DNA from: Bretschneidera sinensis | Lineage: Eukaryota > Streptophyta > Magnoliopsida > Brassicales > Akaniaceae | Length of the DNA: 64,000 nucleotides | Direction of reading: 5' to 3' | Assembly: GCA_023935145.1 (NCBI GenBank) | Contig: CM043704.1 | Location: 96,683,873-96,747,872 of the forward strand | In this document: positions 35,837-46,559 of the stretch, piece by piece | Layout: every line of letters begins with the position of its first letter | Numbering within the stretch: the stretch's first letter is position 1 | Made by a program: the position numbers and the translations under genes | Notes under the pieces: model-generated | The model's input: only the letters and a program-made list of their open reading frames with translations | The model's database searches: none | What the model was told of the DNA's origin: nothing

Positions 35837-38800
35837 ATGGCTGCTGAAAAGGACGACTCTCTTCAATCTATTAGCGTTAGATTAAATGGAAATAATTATT
35901 CATATCGGAGTTATGTTATAAGAAATTTCTTAAAAGGAAAACGTATGTGGAGTTATGTTAGTGATATTTCGAGTAAACCTACAAATGATAAGGAAGAAGA
36001 GTATGTTGAACTTTTAGATGCTCAGGAAACAAACAATTCGAAAATTTTGACTTGGATTAATAATTCTGTTGAGCATTCTATTGGAATACAACTAGCCAAG
36101 TATGAGATTGCAATACAGGTTTAGGATCATTTGGCACGATTATATACACAATCAAACTTTGCAAAACAGTATCAATTGGAATTTGATATACGGGTAGTTC
36201 AACAAAAGGATATGAGCATTCAAGAATTTTATTCCACAATGTCTGATCTTTGGGATCAGTTGGCACTCACAAAACCTGAGTCTTTTCAGAATAATACTGA
36301 TTATATAGCTCGTCGAGAGGGGCAACATCTTGTTCAATTCTTAATGACTCTTCATGATTATTTTGAGGGACTTCAGGGAAATATTTTGCATCGTCAGCCA
36401 TATCCCTCTGTTGATACAGTGGTAAGTGAACTCCTGGCTGAAGAGACTCGCCTCAAAACACAAGCAGGAAAGGGCTCTTCCCCAGCATCTAACCCATCTG
36501 TTCTAGTCGTTCCTAATAAACCTATCTTGAAGTATCAACCTAAACCACCTGCACAAGTTGGTCTTGATGAGTGCAGCTTTTGTAAGCAGAGAGGGCATTA
36601 GAAGGCTCAGTGTCCTAAAATTTTGTCCAGAGCTCCAGTATATCAGTAGTCTTCACCGACATAACCACAATGGCGTCCACAGTGGCACCCACCACCATCT
36701 CCACTGCATTGGCGTCCTGGTGGTCAATCTCAGCAGCGACCTTATAGGCCACCACAGTCTAATACTACAGCTTTTGTGCCTGAAGTGGCACCGTTTTCAG
36801 ATCCCAATACCGCATCCCTTGTAGAGCAGTTTCAGAAGTTCCTTGCTACACAGTCATCGTCGCAGCCATATGACATGTTTACTCCATCTTTATCAGGTTT
36901 GACTTCTCCTTACACTGCAAATAAACTTTCTTCCTTGTGGGTCTTAGATTCTGGTGCATTTCATCATATGTCACTTTTTTCATCATCCTTTGTATTTATA
37001 TCCTACTATCCTTCCTCTATATCTGTTATGACTGTTGATGGAACTCATATGCCTTTAGCGGGTGTTGGTTCTATATGCACACCTCATCTGTCTCTCTCTG
37101 ATGTTTGTTGCATTCTTAAACTTACTATGAATCTTGTATCTGTGAGTCAGCTTTGTGATTCTGGTTATTCTGTTCATTTTTCTTCTACTTCTTGTTATGT
37201 GCACGATCCTCAATCCCAGAGGCTGATTGGGACAGGCTGTAGGCAGGGGGGATTGTATGTCTTGGATGAGCTGCGAGTTTCAGATGTAGCTTCTTCGGGT
37301 GTTGATTTGTCTTCGTTCCATTTAACTTCTTCTTCCTCGAGCTTTTACTTGTGGCACTCTAGACTTGGTCATGTTTTAGCCTTTCGTTTAAAATATGTAA
37401 TCTCTAGAGGATCCTTGGGGGATTTAGAAACTCATGATATTTTTGATTGTAGTGGTTATATACTGGCAAAGTTTTATGCTTTACCCTTTAATCAAAGTGT
37501 TTTTTCTTCTGCTGCACCATTTGATTTGATTCATTCTGATGTGTGTGGACACTCTCTTGTTGCTACAAAAGGAGGGTCCACATATTATGTCTATTTTATT
37601 GATGATCATACTAGATATTGTTGGGTTTATTTAATGAAGCGTAAATCTAACTTTTTACACATTTACACTTTTTTTCGCTCGTTGGTTAAAACTCAGCACT
37701 CTACTGTGATAAAATGTTTTCGTTGTGATGTGGGTAGGGAATATAAATTTACAACATTTTCCCAACTACTCACTTCTGATGGTACTCTGTACCAATCCTC
37801 TTATACTGATACTCCACAATAGAATGAAGTTGCTGAAAGAGAACATAGGCATATTGTTGAGACCGCTCGCTCCCTTCTCTTATCTACTGGTGTCCCAAGT
37901 CCTTTTTGGGGTAAAGCTATTCTCATGCTGTGCACTTGATCAATAGAATGCCTACAGCTCATACTTTAGGTTTGTCTCCCTATGAAAAATTACATGGCCA
38001 CTCTTCTAACTACTCTTCTTTATGAGTGTTTGGTTGCACTTGCTTTGTTCTTCGTCCCCGTGTCGAGCGCAACAAGTTGTCTTCTCGTTTCGCCATTTGT
38101 GTTTTTCTTGTTATGGTACAGGCCAAAAGGGCTATCATTGCTATGATCTTGTGGCTCAAAAATTATATGTCTCTCGTCATGTATTTTTCCTTGAACATAT
38201 TCCCTTTTTCTCTATTTCTACCGTGACTTATACTTTATCTAAGTCTGATCTCATAAGCATTAATCCATTCCTAGATGATCCTCCTCATCTTCCACCCTCT
38301 ATTAGCCCCTCTTCCTCAGCTGATGTTTCCCATCCTCCAATGCAGCATTTTCCTTATCATTATTCTCGTAGGACTCAAGTAGCTACTGATGATGCAACTC
38401 GTGATATTTCTGATTCTCCATCTTTCACAGATGATGATCCTCCATCTCTTCCTACAGTCATCTCAGCACCTCTTGTGATTGCAGACCCTATATCATCACG
38501 CTATCCAAAGTGCACTTGTAAATCCACTCAGTTACCTGGTTTTGCTTATTCTTGTTATTCACCTTCATTTACTTCATTTTTAGTGTCTCATCACAATTTT
38601 TGTGAGCCCACCTCCTATATAGAAGCTGTTCTTGATCCCAATTGGAAACAAGCTATGGCTGAGGAACTTGTTGCTCTACATCAGACTGATACTTGGGATT
38701 TGGTGTCTCTTCTACCTGGTAAGAGTGTTATTGGTTCTCATTGGATCTATAAGATCAAAACAAAGTCAGATGGTTCAGTTGAGCGTTACAAAACCAGGTT

Positions 38801-39695
38801 AGTTGCAAAGGGTTTTGCTCAGAAATATGGTATGGACTATGAGGAGACTTTTGCACCGGTTGCCAAGATGACCACTAATCATGCTTTCATTGTGTTTGCT
38901 TCAGTCCGTAAATGGAATATCTCTCAGATGGATGTCAAAAATGCCTTTTTAAATGGGGATCTTAAAGAAGAAGTTTATATGGTACCTCATCCTGGCGTGT
39001 CTCATAATCCAGGGGAAGTTTTCAGACTTAAGAAGGCGTTGTATGGTCTCAAACAAGCCCCTTATGCTTGGTTTGAGAGGTTCTCTACCATGGTTACTTC
39101 TCTTGGTTTTTCCTCTAGTGCTCATGAGTCAATTCTTTTTGTTAAGTCCAACTCTACTGGCCATATTCTTGTTTCACTTTATGTTGATGACATGATTATT
39201 ATTGGTGATGATGTTGTTTGTATTGCATTGTTGTAAGCATAATTGACTCATCAGTTTGACATGAAAGATTTAGGCCCTTTACATTACTTCTTGGGTTTTG
39301 CGGTTGCCCTTTCTCCTAAGGGTCATATTCTATCTCAGTCAAAATACATAGCAAATATCCTTCAGTGAGCTTGGCTTACCGATACTCAGACATGTGATAC
39401 ACCTTTAGAACTTAATGCTTGATATGGCCCTACAGATGGTACTCCATTACCTGATCCCACTTTGTATTGGTCCTTGGTTGGTAGTTTAATCTATCTCACT
39501 ATCACCCGACCAGATATTGCTTATGCTGTCCACATTGTCAGTCAGTTTATTGCATCTCCCACTACAGTTCATTGGGCTGCTGTTCTTCGTATTTTGCGCT
39601 ATCTACGAGGTACTCTTTGTCAGAGTCTTATTTTCCCCTCAAATTCTTCCTTGGATCTTTGTGCATATTCTGATGCTGATTGGGCTGGTGACCCC
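35837..39695 (+). pseudogene. copia 1 gag-pol, 5' part (broken)
   Basis: gag starts MAAEKDDSLQSISVRLNGNN. A CCHC zinc knuckle follows (CSFCKQRGH) but is cut by TAG at 36600-36602, where a tryptophan codon is usual. The protease motif is WVLDSGAFHHM. The integrase shows the WHSRLGH motif, SDVCG and later NEVAEREH (DDE residues). RT carries YKIKTKSDGSVERYKTRLVA, MDVKNAFLNGDL and YVDDMIIIG. RNase H begins at YSDADWAGDP, where the gypsy element interrupts it. Many stops (for example 36122, 37820, 39234) and at least one frame change make it non-functional. Confidence 0.92.
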
Positions 39696-40934
39696 TGTTG
39701 TGCGTTTATCTACCTAAATAAATAAGCAAATAATCAAACTTATTTTACTTGTAAGTGCACAAGGTCAATAGTAGCATAGTGTCCAAGTGCGAGATCATCA
39801 CCACAAGGATTGGTAAATTTCGATTTTTGAATTAGTTTCTCAAAGTAAAAATAGATAGAAATAAATGTTGAGTGTGAATTAATAATAATAAGAACATAGG
39901 GCTTTGATATCCACCACTAATCAGACTTTCCTAATAAATAAAGTGCCAATGTTATAGCCATATCATGAATACCTAATGGTTGTCAACCTAAGGGCTTAGT
40001 CAACTTCTTAGGCTATTGATCTCCCTAAGTAATGAGTTAGGCATGGTGTATACTCTAACTCTTTTCTCTCTTAAGGGATTCAGCATTGTGTATACTGAGT
40101 TGTCCCTTAAGAGAGCATAAGGTCTATGAAAATCGACAACCACACGAGACTGGGGGCTTGGTCCGCTCCCGGTTTCCCATGTTGATTAACCTAAGAATTC
40201 GGTGTGGATTTCTTTTGTTACTATTGTCAGACCAAGGACTTGGTCATCCAAATTGATCTAACTAACTGATTCATACCACATGCAAACGTTGATTAGACAC
40301 ACACATATGAGGAATTCAATAAAATAGGCATTAATCAATTAAAGCATTATAACATGGCTATTCGCAAAGGCAATCAATGATTATATATATAGGAAAGCAT
40401 AATTAGGGCTTCAATCGAGCCCTATTAAGAGTTTAGTTACACATGCTAAGTAAACTAAACATTATAACCATAACTAAACTAAGCAGAAAGATAAAACCTG
40501 AAGAATACTGAGGAGACAAGTCGTCAATTCCTCTCTAAAGCTTACAACTTCAAGCCAAATCAAAAGGTCTATTTTCTGTGTTTTACAAGTCTATATATAG
40601 GGCTCTAAGGGTGCCCCGAAACCCTAATTTCCAATTTAAGGTTCGGAGATTTCTTTCCAAATCTGGCCCTGTCGCCTCTGGTGCGTGTGTGCTCGATCGT
40701 ATGAGTTTGCACTCGAGTGCATGTGTGCGCTCGATCACAAGAGAGGTGTGCTCTTGCTGGTTTGCAAATATTCACTTTTTATTCCTTAGAGCTCCAAAAT
40801 GTCTTCTTTTCTTCAAAGACCTATGAAAAACACAGAAAACACAAAAATGAAGTAGACTCTACTAAAATATATAAACAAAGAGCCTAACAAGTGTAAATTA
40901 ATGGGCTTAAATATGACTATTTAAGCACTTATCA
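39696..40934 (-). repeat. nested gypsy 3' LTR (1239 bp)
   Basis: TG…CA ends on the plus strand, adjoining the target duplication on the left and the purine tract on the right. Its last 179 bp match 43511-43689. Around 40690-40740 it contains CTCGATCGTATG, CACTCGAGTGC and GCGCTCGATCAC, a cluster of TCGA-centred palindromes. Confidence 0.88.
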
Positions 40935-42867
40935 CACCCCCAAACTTACATATTGCTAGTCCCTTAGCAACACAAAACGAAAGACTATATAAAAACAAAA
41001 TAAAAGATAAACTCATTCTTCATGATATCCAAAAATTTGGGTTGCATATAAAACTATGATGAATGTTCACGAGTAAGCTTATAATAAAAACACATTTTTG
41101 CAATGAATAAGGATTTTAAAAGTTCATGGTACTTATACAAGGTTGGTTTAAGGCATCACAAGTTTGATTTGGTATATGATGAATTAGTACATAGAAGATG
41201 GAGCTTCCAAATATTTCTAATGTATCGTGCTTCAGTGTCCAAACCTTCATCGAATTCCTTATCAGACAGAAAAAAATGGCATAGTTTTTACTTCTTTTCT
41301 TTTTCTTTCATCATGAGATTTTTGCCATGTCGAGTTCCATTAAGCTTTCTAATTGACCTTTGTAGCGAGTGTTTAACCAATGACTCCCGAACCAGATGGT
41401 TTTAGGGCATTAGATGTAGAGACACCCCTAAAGACTTACTAACTCGAGTAAAAAAGGCTACGGAACTAACAGGTCTTAATGCTGCCAAGTGAAATTCCCA
41501 CCTTTTAACATGAACACTCACTACTTACTGAGGTAAGATGTCCAGTTACTCAGTGGAAATTTTATTTAATGATCATTAGGAGCATTTTATTTTCTCTTTT
41601 TTGCATGATGGACATTTTTCTTTATTTTTCTATGCCAAAGTGTTCTTCTAACAAGTTATTTGATTACAGTTAGGTCATAGAAACATATACATAAGAATTA
41701 TATGTCATACCCCACACAAATGTGTGCTAATGTGCTTGTGTCAGATTTAGATCAAACTTGTGAATATCTTAAGTGCCTTGAGGCATGTTACAAAACTTTT
41801 AAAATTCCTATTACTAGACTATATGTTCTAGATTTTAAACTTACTAATGAAGTTTTATCATATTTATTTTAAATCAACCAAAATTTTCAAAACAAAATGA
41901 ACATGCATTTATCTTTGTTAAAAAAGAAACTGGGAGACATAGTGTGTGCATGTGTTTCCCTCTACCTCCAAACTTAATATACACATTGTCCTCAATGTGT
42001 GAGTGACATGGAAAGATCTGACCTGGGAGATGGAGAACTAGATGGTTGGCATAGCTCATAGTACGCCCCCAAACTTGAACTTGATGCACGCACTATGTTC
42101 CTGAAAAAGAAAAACAAACGTTGTGCTGGAAAACAAGAAATATGGATAATAAAGAGTTAAACAAAAATAAATAAAAGACAATACTAAAAATATAAAGGAT
42201 ATGATGTGGGGTGCCTCCTATGAGCGCTAAGTTTTACGTCTTCAGCCAAACAGGGGTACTCTCTCACTGCTGGTATCCAGGTGGTGCAGTCGATGAGGTA
42301 CCAAGTGCGATTGAGTGTATGGGAGTGGAATGTGGAAATGTGTTTAAAACTATCACGTGACTGTCTGCCCTGAGTGTGCTCGATCGCATTGTGAAGTGTG
42401 ATCGATCGCACTTGTGGCAGAAAGTTCGGACTCAGTGGCCTCAGTACCACTGACCTCAATAGAGGCACTTGAGCTACATGTTTATCAAAGTTTGAACTAC
42501 TCAAGCACATAGCAGCTTCAACTTTAGTCTTTTGGAAGGGAGTACTTAAAGTCCTATTCATCATGACTCAATTGTTCCAGCTCATTCAAATTCAACTTCT
42601 TCATATCACTCGGTCTTGGATGCATAGGATATACTTCAGGGAGATGCACAGCTTCAAAGATGTTATCAGTAACATCTTTAGATGAAGGCTTAATATCCGA
42701 TCTTTTGAAGGGTTGGGTTATGGTGGTCTCCAACAAATTAATGTGCTGGACTTGAAAAACTTGTATTCATTAAAACATTCATCATCATGATCATCTTGGG
42801 GTAATTTCAATGCATCAAATATCTTAAATTCTATTGTCTCACCATTTACCGTCATACTTACAATACC
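40935..42867 (-). other. nested gypsy internal region, largely non-coding
   Basis: A few frames downstream of the protease (for example 42554-42736, MLETTITQPFKRSDIKPSSK) may be remnants of pol. The segment at 42375-42415 again carries TGTGCTCGATCGCAT and GTGATCGATCGCAC. No RT or integrase motif was found. Confidence 0.6.
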
Positions 42868-43530
42868 CTATTTCACATTAATTATTGTATCAACAGTTCT
42901 CATAAAGGGTCTTCCTAAGATGATGGGCAGAGGTATTGGCATATAAGATTCTTCTATATCTAGTACAATAAAATCAACAGGTAAAATAAATTCACCTATC
43001 TTTACCAGGACATTCTTAAGAATACCTCTTGGTCTTTTGATGCTTCTGTCAACCAATTGCAAAGTGATAGAGTTTGGTTGAAGCTCCCCCAAACCTAGTG
43101 TCTCGAACACACTGTACTGTAGCAGATTGACACTCGCCCCTAGATCCAATAGTGCATGCTCAAATAGCTGATCACCTATCCTGCAAAGAATAGTAAAACT
43201 ACCCGGATCTTTCAATTTTGGGGGTAGTTTTCTTAATAACACAACATTTACCTCTTCAGTTAAGGCTACCGTCTCATGCTCCTGAAACTTCATTTTATTA
43301 GTGCAACAATCTTTCAAAAATTTAGCATATGCAGGAATTTGTTTAATTGCATATAATAAAGGAATATTAATATCTACTTTTCTCAAGATTTCGAAAATAT
43401 CAATCAATTTAGTATATTTCTTTGACTTTACTAACCTTTGAGGGAAGGGTGGTGCATTCACCTTCTCTATCTCACTTACCTTAGATGTGAGGTGCGCTCG
43501 AGCGCCCCTTGCTGGTTTGCAGATCTTCAC
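42868..43530 (-). pseudogene. gypsy gag end and aspartic protease domain, 220-aa frame
   Basis: The frame reads APPFPQRLVKSKKYTKLIDI (Athila/Tat gag end), then CRIGDQLFEHALLDLGASVN with the protease active-site motif in the usual plant gypsy form DLGAS, followed by LADRS-like LVDRSIKRPRG and LPIILGRPFM. The first 20 or so residues are translated LTR (minus-strand GATCTGCAAACCAGCAAG). This shows that a deletion joined the LTR directly to the end of gag. The protease fold looks complete, but no start from a normal leader remains. Confidence 0.85.
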
Positions 43531-43694
43531 TTTTTATTCCTTAGAGCTCCAAAATGTCTTCTTTTCTTCAAAGACCTATGAAAAACACAGAAAACACAAA
43601 ACTGAAGTAGAATCTACTAAAATATATAAACAAAGAGCCTAACAAGTGTAAATTAAGGGGCTTAAATATGACTATTTAAGCACTTATCAACCCC

Positions 43695-44133
43695 AATGAT
43701 CGTAAGTCTATTACTGGCTTTTGCATCTTCTTAGGTGGCTCTCTTATTTCATGGAAGAGTAAGAAGCAACAAGTTGTTTCTCATTCATCCACAGAGGTCG
43801 AATACTGTGCAATGACAACTACTATAAATGAGATTGTTTGGTTGCGTTGGCTCTTGGCAGATATGGGGGTCTCAATTACTATTCCTACTCCACTTTATTG
43901 TGATAACAAGAGTGCAATTCAAATTGCTCGTAATTCAGTTTTTCATGAGCGAACTAAACACATTGATATTGATTGTCATACTACTCGGCAAGAATTACAG
44001 CGGGGGACGATTACATTTTCATTTATATCTTAGTCCATGCAGATAGCTAACTTCTTCACCAAGTCTCAAAATGTTCAATGGTTTCGTTTCTTTGTTGACA
44101 AACTCTCGATGCTTCTTGCTACTGCATCGTGAG
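43695..44133 (+). pseudogene. copia 1 pol, 3' part of RNase H
   Basis: Resumes after the nested insertion with SITGFCIFLGGSLISW, then KKQQVVSHSSTEVEYCAM, LYCDNKSAIQIARNSVFHER and KHIDIDCHTTRQEL, ending near the purine tract at 44131-44138. A TAG lies at about 44032-44034. Confidence 0.9.
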
Positions 44134-44193
44134 GGGGGCTGTTAGAGATTATGTTTATTAGTTTGGTTATATTAGTTATTTGGTATTATCTGG

Positions 44194-45421
44194 TGTAGCT
44201 CGAGGTTTCAACCCAAGAGGGGGGGTGAATTGGGTTTTTAAAAACTTTTGCGGAATTTATACAAGTTTATAAAAACTGATAAGCAGCAAATAATTAATAC
44301 AAGTAATAAGCTGTAAATAAAGAATTTAAGGAAAGAGGATGCAAACACAGTTATAGTGGTTCGGCAATATCGGATTCGTTCCGACCCTACGTCCACTCTC
44401 TTCAAGGAACTCCTTGAAGTAATCCACTAAGAAAACTTAGTCGCATAACTTAGCCGGGTGTTGCACAAACCGTACACAAGCAATTTACAGGAATTGCTTA
44501 AACCGAAAAATCCCCTTCCTTTCGGAAGTTTCCCCTTCCTCTCGGAAGTAATCCCTTTACAAAGATGGTGTAAAGTAAAAGGTAGAGAGACAGCAAATGA
44601 AAGCTTATTACAACAGAAATGTCTCTCTTTCAAAGTAAAGCTTGAATAAATGGCTCAATAAGATTATTTCAAAGCTTTTTGTGTTTCAAGAGTATAAAAG
44701 CTTGATTATATGAGATCAATTCTTTTTGAATATGTGCTTCTTGTTATTGAATGTTTTGCTGAATGGGTTTATATAGCAATCAATTAATATGGCCGTTTTG
44801 GACTTTAATTTGAAAAAGATTTACTTTAAAACGTTCAGATTTGGAGTCCAACGGTCATATTTTTGAATTACCAGTCGACTGGGTTCACTTGAAAAATACT
44901 CGTTTTCAGACCTTCTGGGTATCCAGTCGACTGGTATATATCACCCAGTCGACTGGGGACTTTCTGTCCATTTCACCAGTCGACTGGGTTGATTCATCCA
45001 GTCGACTGGGAAATTACTGGTCAAAGTACCAGTCGACTGGGTTAATTCATCCAGTCGACTGGGTACCTTCTGACCTATATACCAGTCGATTGGTATATGT
45101 ACCCAGTCGACTGGGTTGTCTTCCAACCCAGTTTTTCTTCTGTTTTTCATCAAAAACATTTAAAAATAATGGTTTTAGAAAAACCTTTTGTGTTTGAGCC
45201 ATTGAACAAGCTAATACAATGTATGAGTGAGACTTACATTGGTTCTAAACCTTAAGACCTATTCTAGATCTTCAGTCTTCACTTGATACTTGATTTGGTT
45301 CGAGTTTTTGCACTTTGTTCCTTGGTTGAATGTGTTTGATCCTTAATACAACTTAGTTTAAACATGTTAGTTAAATAACAGTTGTGTTTTGCCATCATTA
45401 AAATACGGGCGAGGGTCAACA
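44194..45421. mobile_element. solo LTR (1228 bp) inserted in the copia 1 3' LTR
   Basis: Begins TGTAGCTCGAGG and ends GGGTCAACA, with target duplication TCTGG at 44189-44193 and 45422-45426. No internal domain, primer site or coding frame is present, so it is the product of recombination between two LTRs of a complete element. A TATA-like TTTATATAGC lies near 44769-44778. The central part holds a regular palindrome array. Confidence 0.9.
44871..45114. repeat. array of nine CCAGTCGACTGG palindromes
   Basis: Sites start at 44871, 44923, 44945, 44976, 44998, 45029, 45051, 45082 and 45103. Eight are perfect 12-bp palindromes; the eighth site (45082) has GATTGG. Spacings after the first are 22, 31, 22, 31, 22, 31, 21, so the unit is a 53-bp dimer. 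The first gap of 52 suggests one site has been lost. Confidence 0.95.
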
Positions 45422-45569
45422 TCTGGTATTATCAACAAGGGTAGAATAGTCTTTGTTGTTTCCTATATAAACCCACATTTATCTCTTGTAAATATTCACT
45501 ATTGCAATCAAACCCTAGCTTCTATTTTTTGTCATCTCTTTACTCTTTTCAACTCTCACACAAAGTATT

Positions 45570-46381
45570 TGTTGAAAATCACCTTTTGAATCCCAAGTGG
45601 TGACCTTCAAACACCCAAATCCCGAATGATTTGGACCGAACAAAAATCAAACCATAAAAGAGAAAACACAAGCAATTGTTATCGAGGTTCGGCAATTTGC
45701 CTACATCCCCGTGAGCTCCTCCGAGCTCTTTACACTAAATCAATAGAGTTCTTACAATTACAACAATACCTCCTCAAGAACCCTCCTGTTCTTGATGAAT
45801 GAAAGAAGAGAAAAGAAAGGATAAGAACTAAGTTTTCCCTGGAATTTTCCCCAAGAAAATTCCAATTATAAAGCTCTTAAACCCCTAATCTTGAATACTC
45901 CCTCTCACTAGAAACACCTCTGAAGATTTGAGAGTCTATCTCTCTCAACACCAACCACTCTTGGAATGAGACCTCTTCTTGTGTCTCTACACTCTCACAC
46001 TTTCACTTCTTGTTATTGCTCCTAGATGATAATTTATATAGAGCAACAACTTCTTTAACCAATCTTGAAGTCAATCTCAATTCTTTGATCTTAAGAACCA
46101 AACAATCATGGCCCTCCAAGTAGTCTAAGTGATCCTGTGTGTTTTAATCAAGCCCCACGCACCAGTTGAACAAAGCCCAAAAAAGGTGTCAAGTGTTCCT
46201 GGCGCCGCGACTCAGAACAGGGCAGGCCGCGGTGCACAATAGGGGAGAAAGCCCTTCCTTGCTGGTCTGTGCAGCGGCGCACACTTGGAGGAGGCATAAC
46301 CCTGCTTGCTAGAGGCCACAACACCAAAGGTTACTGAAGCCTCATCTTCCAACCGTTTAATTCTTAGACAAATTCCCAACA
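45570..46381 (-). repeat. copia 2 3' LTR
   Basis: 812 bp, TGTTGAAAATC to TTCCCAACA on the plus strand. Contains an unusually GC-rich stretch (GGCGCCGCGACTCAG, GGCCGCGGTGCAC) in otherwise AT-rich DNA. Confidence 0.88.
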
Positions 46382-46559
46382 ATTTCTACCTGTGTCTAAG
46401 CAATTAAACCCGAACCCATTGTGTAAAGAACTTAGGATCCAAACTCAACATGAGTCACCAAATCATCCGACTCCAATCCTAAGAAGTCCAAGATAATGAT
46501 TAAACTTGCTTAGAGGTAGAACTTTAGTGCATAAATCTGTAGGATTTTCTTCTGTGGCC

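Larger units (their letters stand above)
39696..43689 (-). mobile_element. Ty3/gypsy element (Athila/Tat-type protease), nested antisense in copia 1
   Basis: Begins TGTTGTGCG and ends CACTTATCA with target duplication ACCCC at 39691-39695 and 43690-43694. It splits the copia RNase H codons for AGDP and NDRKS. It is read on the minus strand: the full 3' LTR is at 39696-40934, and only the first 180 bp or so of the 5' LTR remains at 43508-43689. The minus-strand GTTTGGGGGTG at 40935-40945 is the purine tract. RT, RNase H and integrase are absent. The shared 179 bp of the two LTRs differ by only a few bases, so it is younger than its copia host. Confidence 0.9.
35291..45560 (+). mobile_element. 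Ty1/copia element 1 (10.3 kb including two nested insertions)
   Basis: LTRs begin TGTTAGAG and end CTCTCACA. The 5-bp target duplication CAAAG is intact at 35286-35290 and 45561-45565. The tRNA-Met type primer site TGATATCAGAGC follows the 5' LTR, and a GAGGGGGG purine tract precedes the 3' LTR. Removing the antisense gypsy element (39696-43689) and the solo LTR (44194-45421) restores a continuous reading frame region and a 188-bp 3' LTR, exactly the length of the 5' LTR. The two LTRs differ at about 13 of 188 positions by eye, so this is the oldest of the large insertions. Confidence 0.93.
44140..45560 (+). repeat. copia 1 3' LTR, interrupted
   Basis: 44140-44193 plus 45427-45560 add up to 188 bp, matching the 5' LTR end to end. 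The intervening sequence is the solo LTR and its duplicated target. Confidence 0.93.

Noticed and set aside
44841..45197. Open frames on both strands over the CCAGTCGACTGG array
   Set aside because: Palindromic repeats give the same residues on both strands. There is no start context and no family resemblance.
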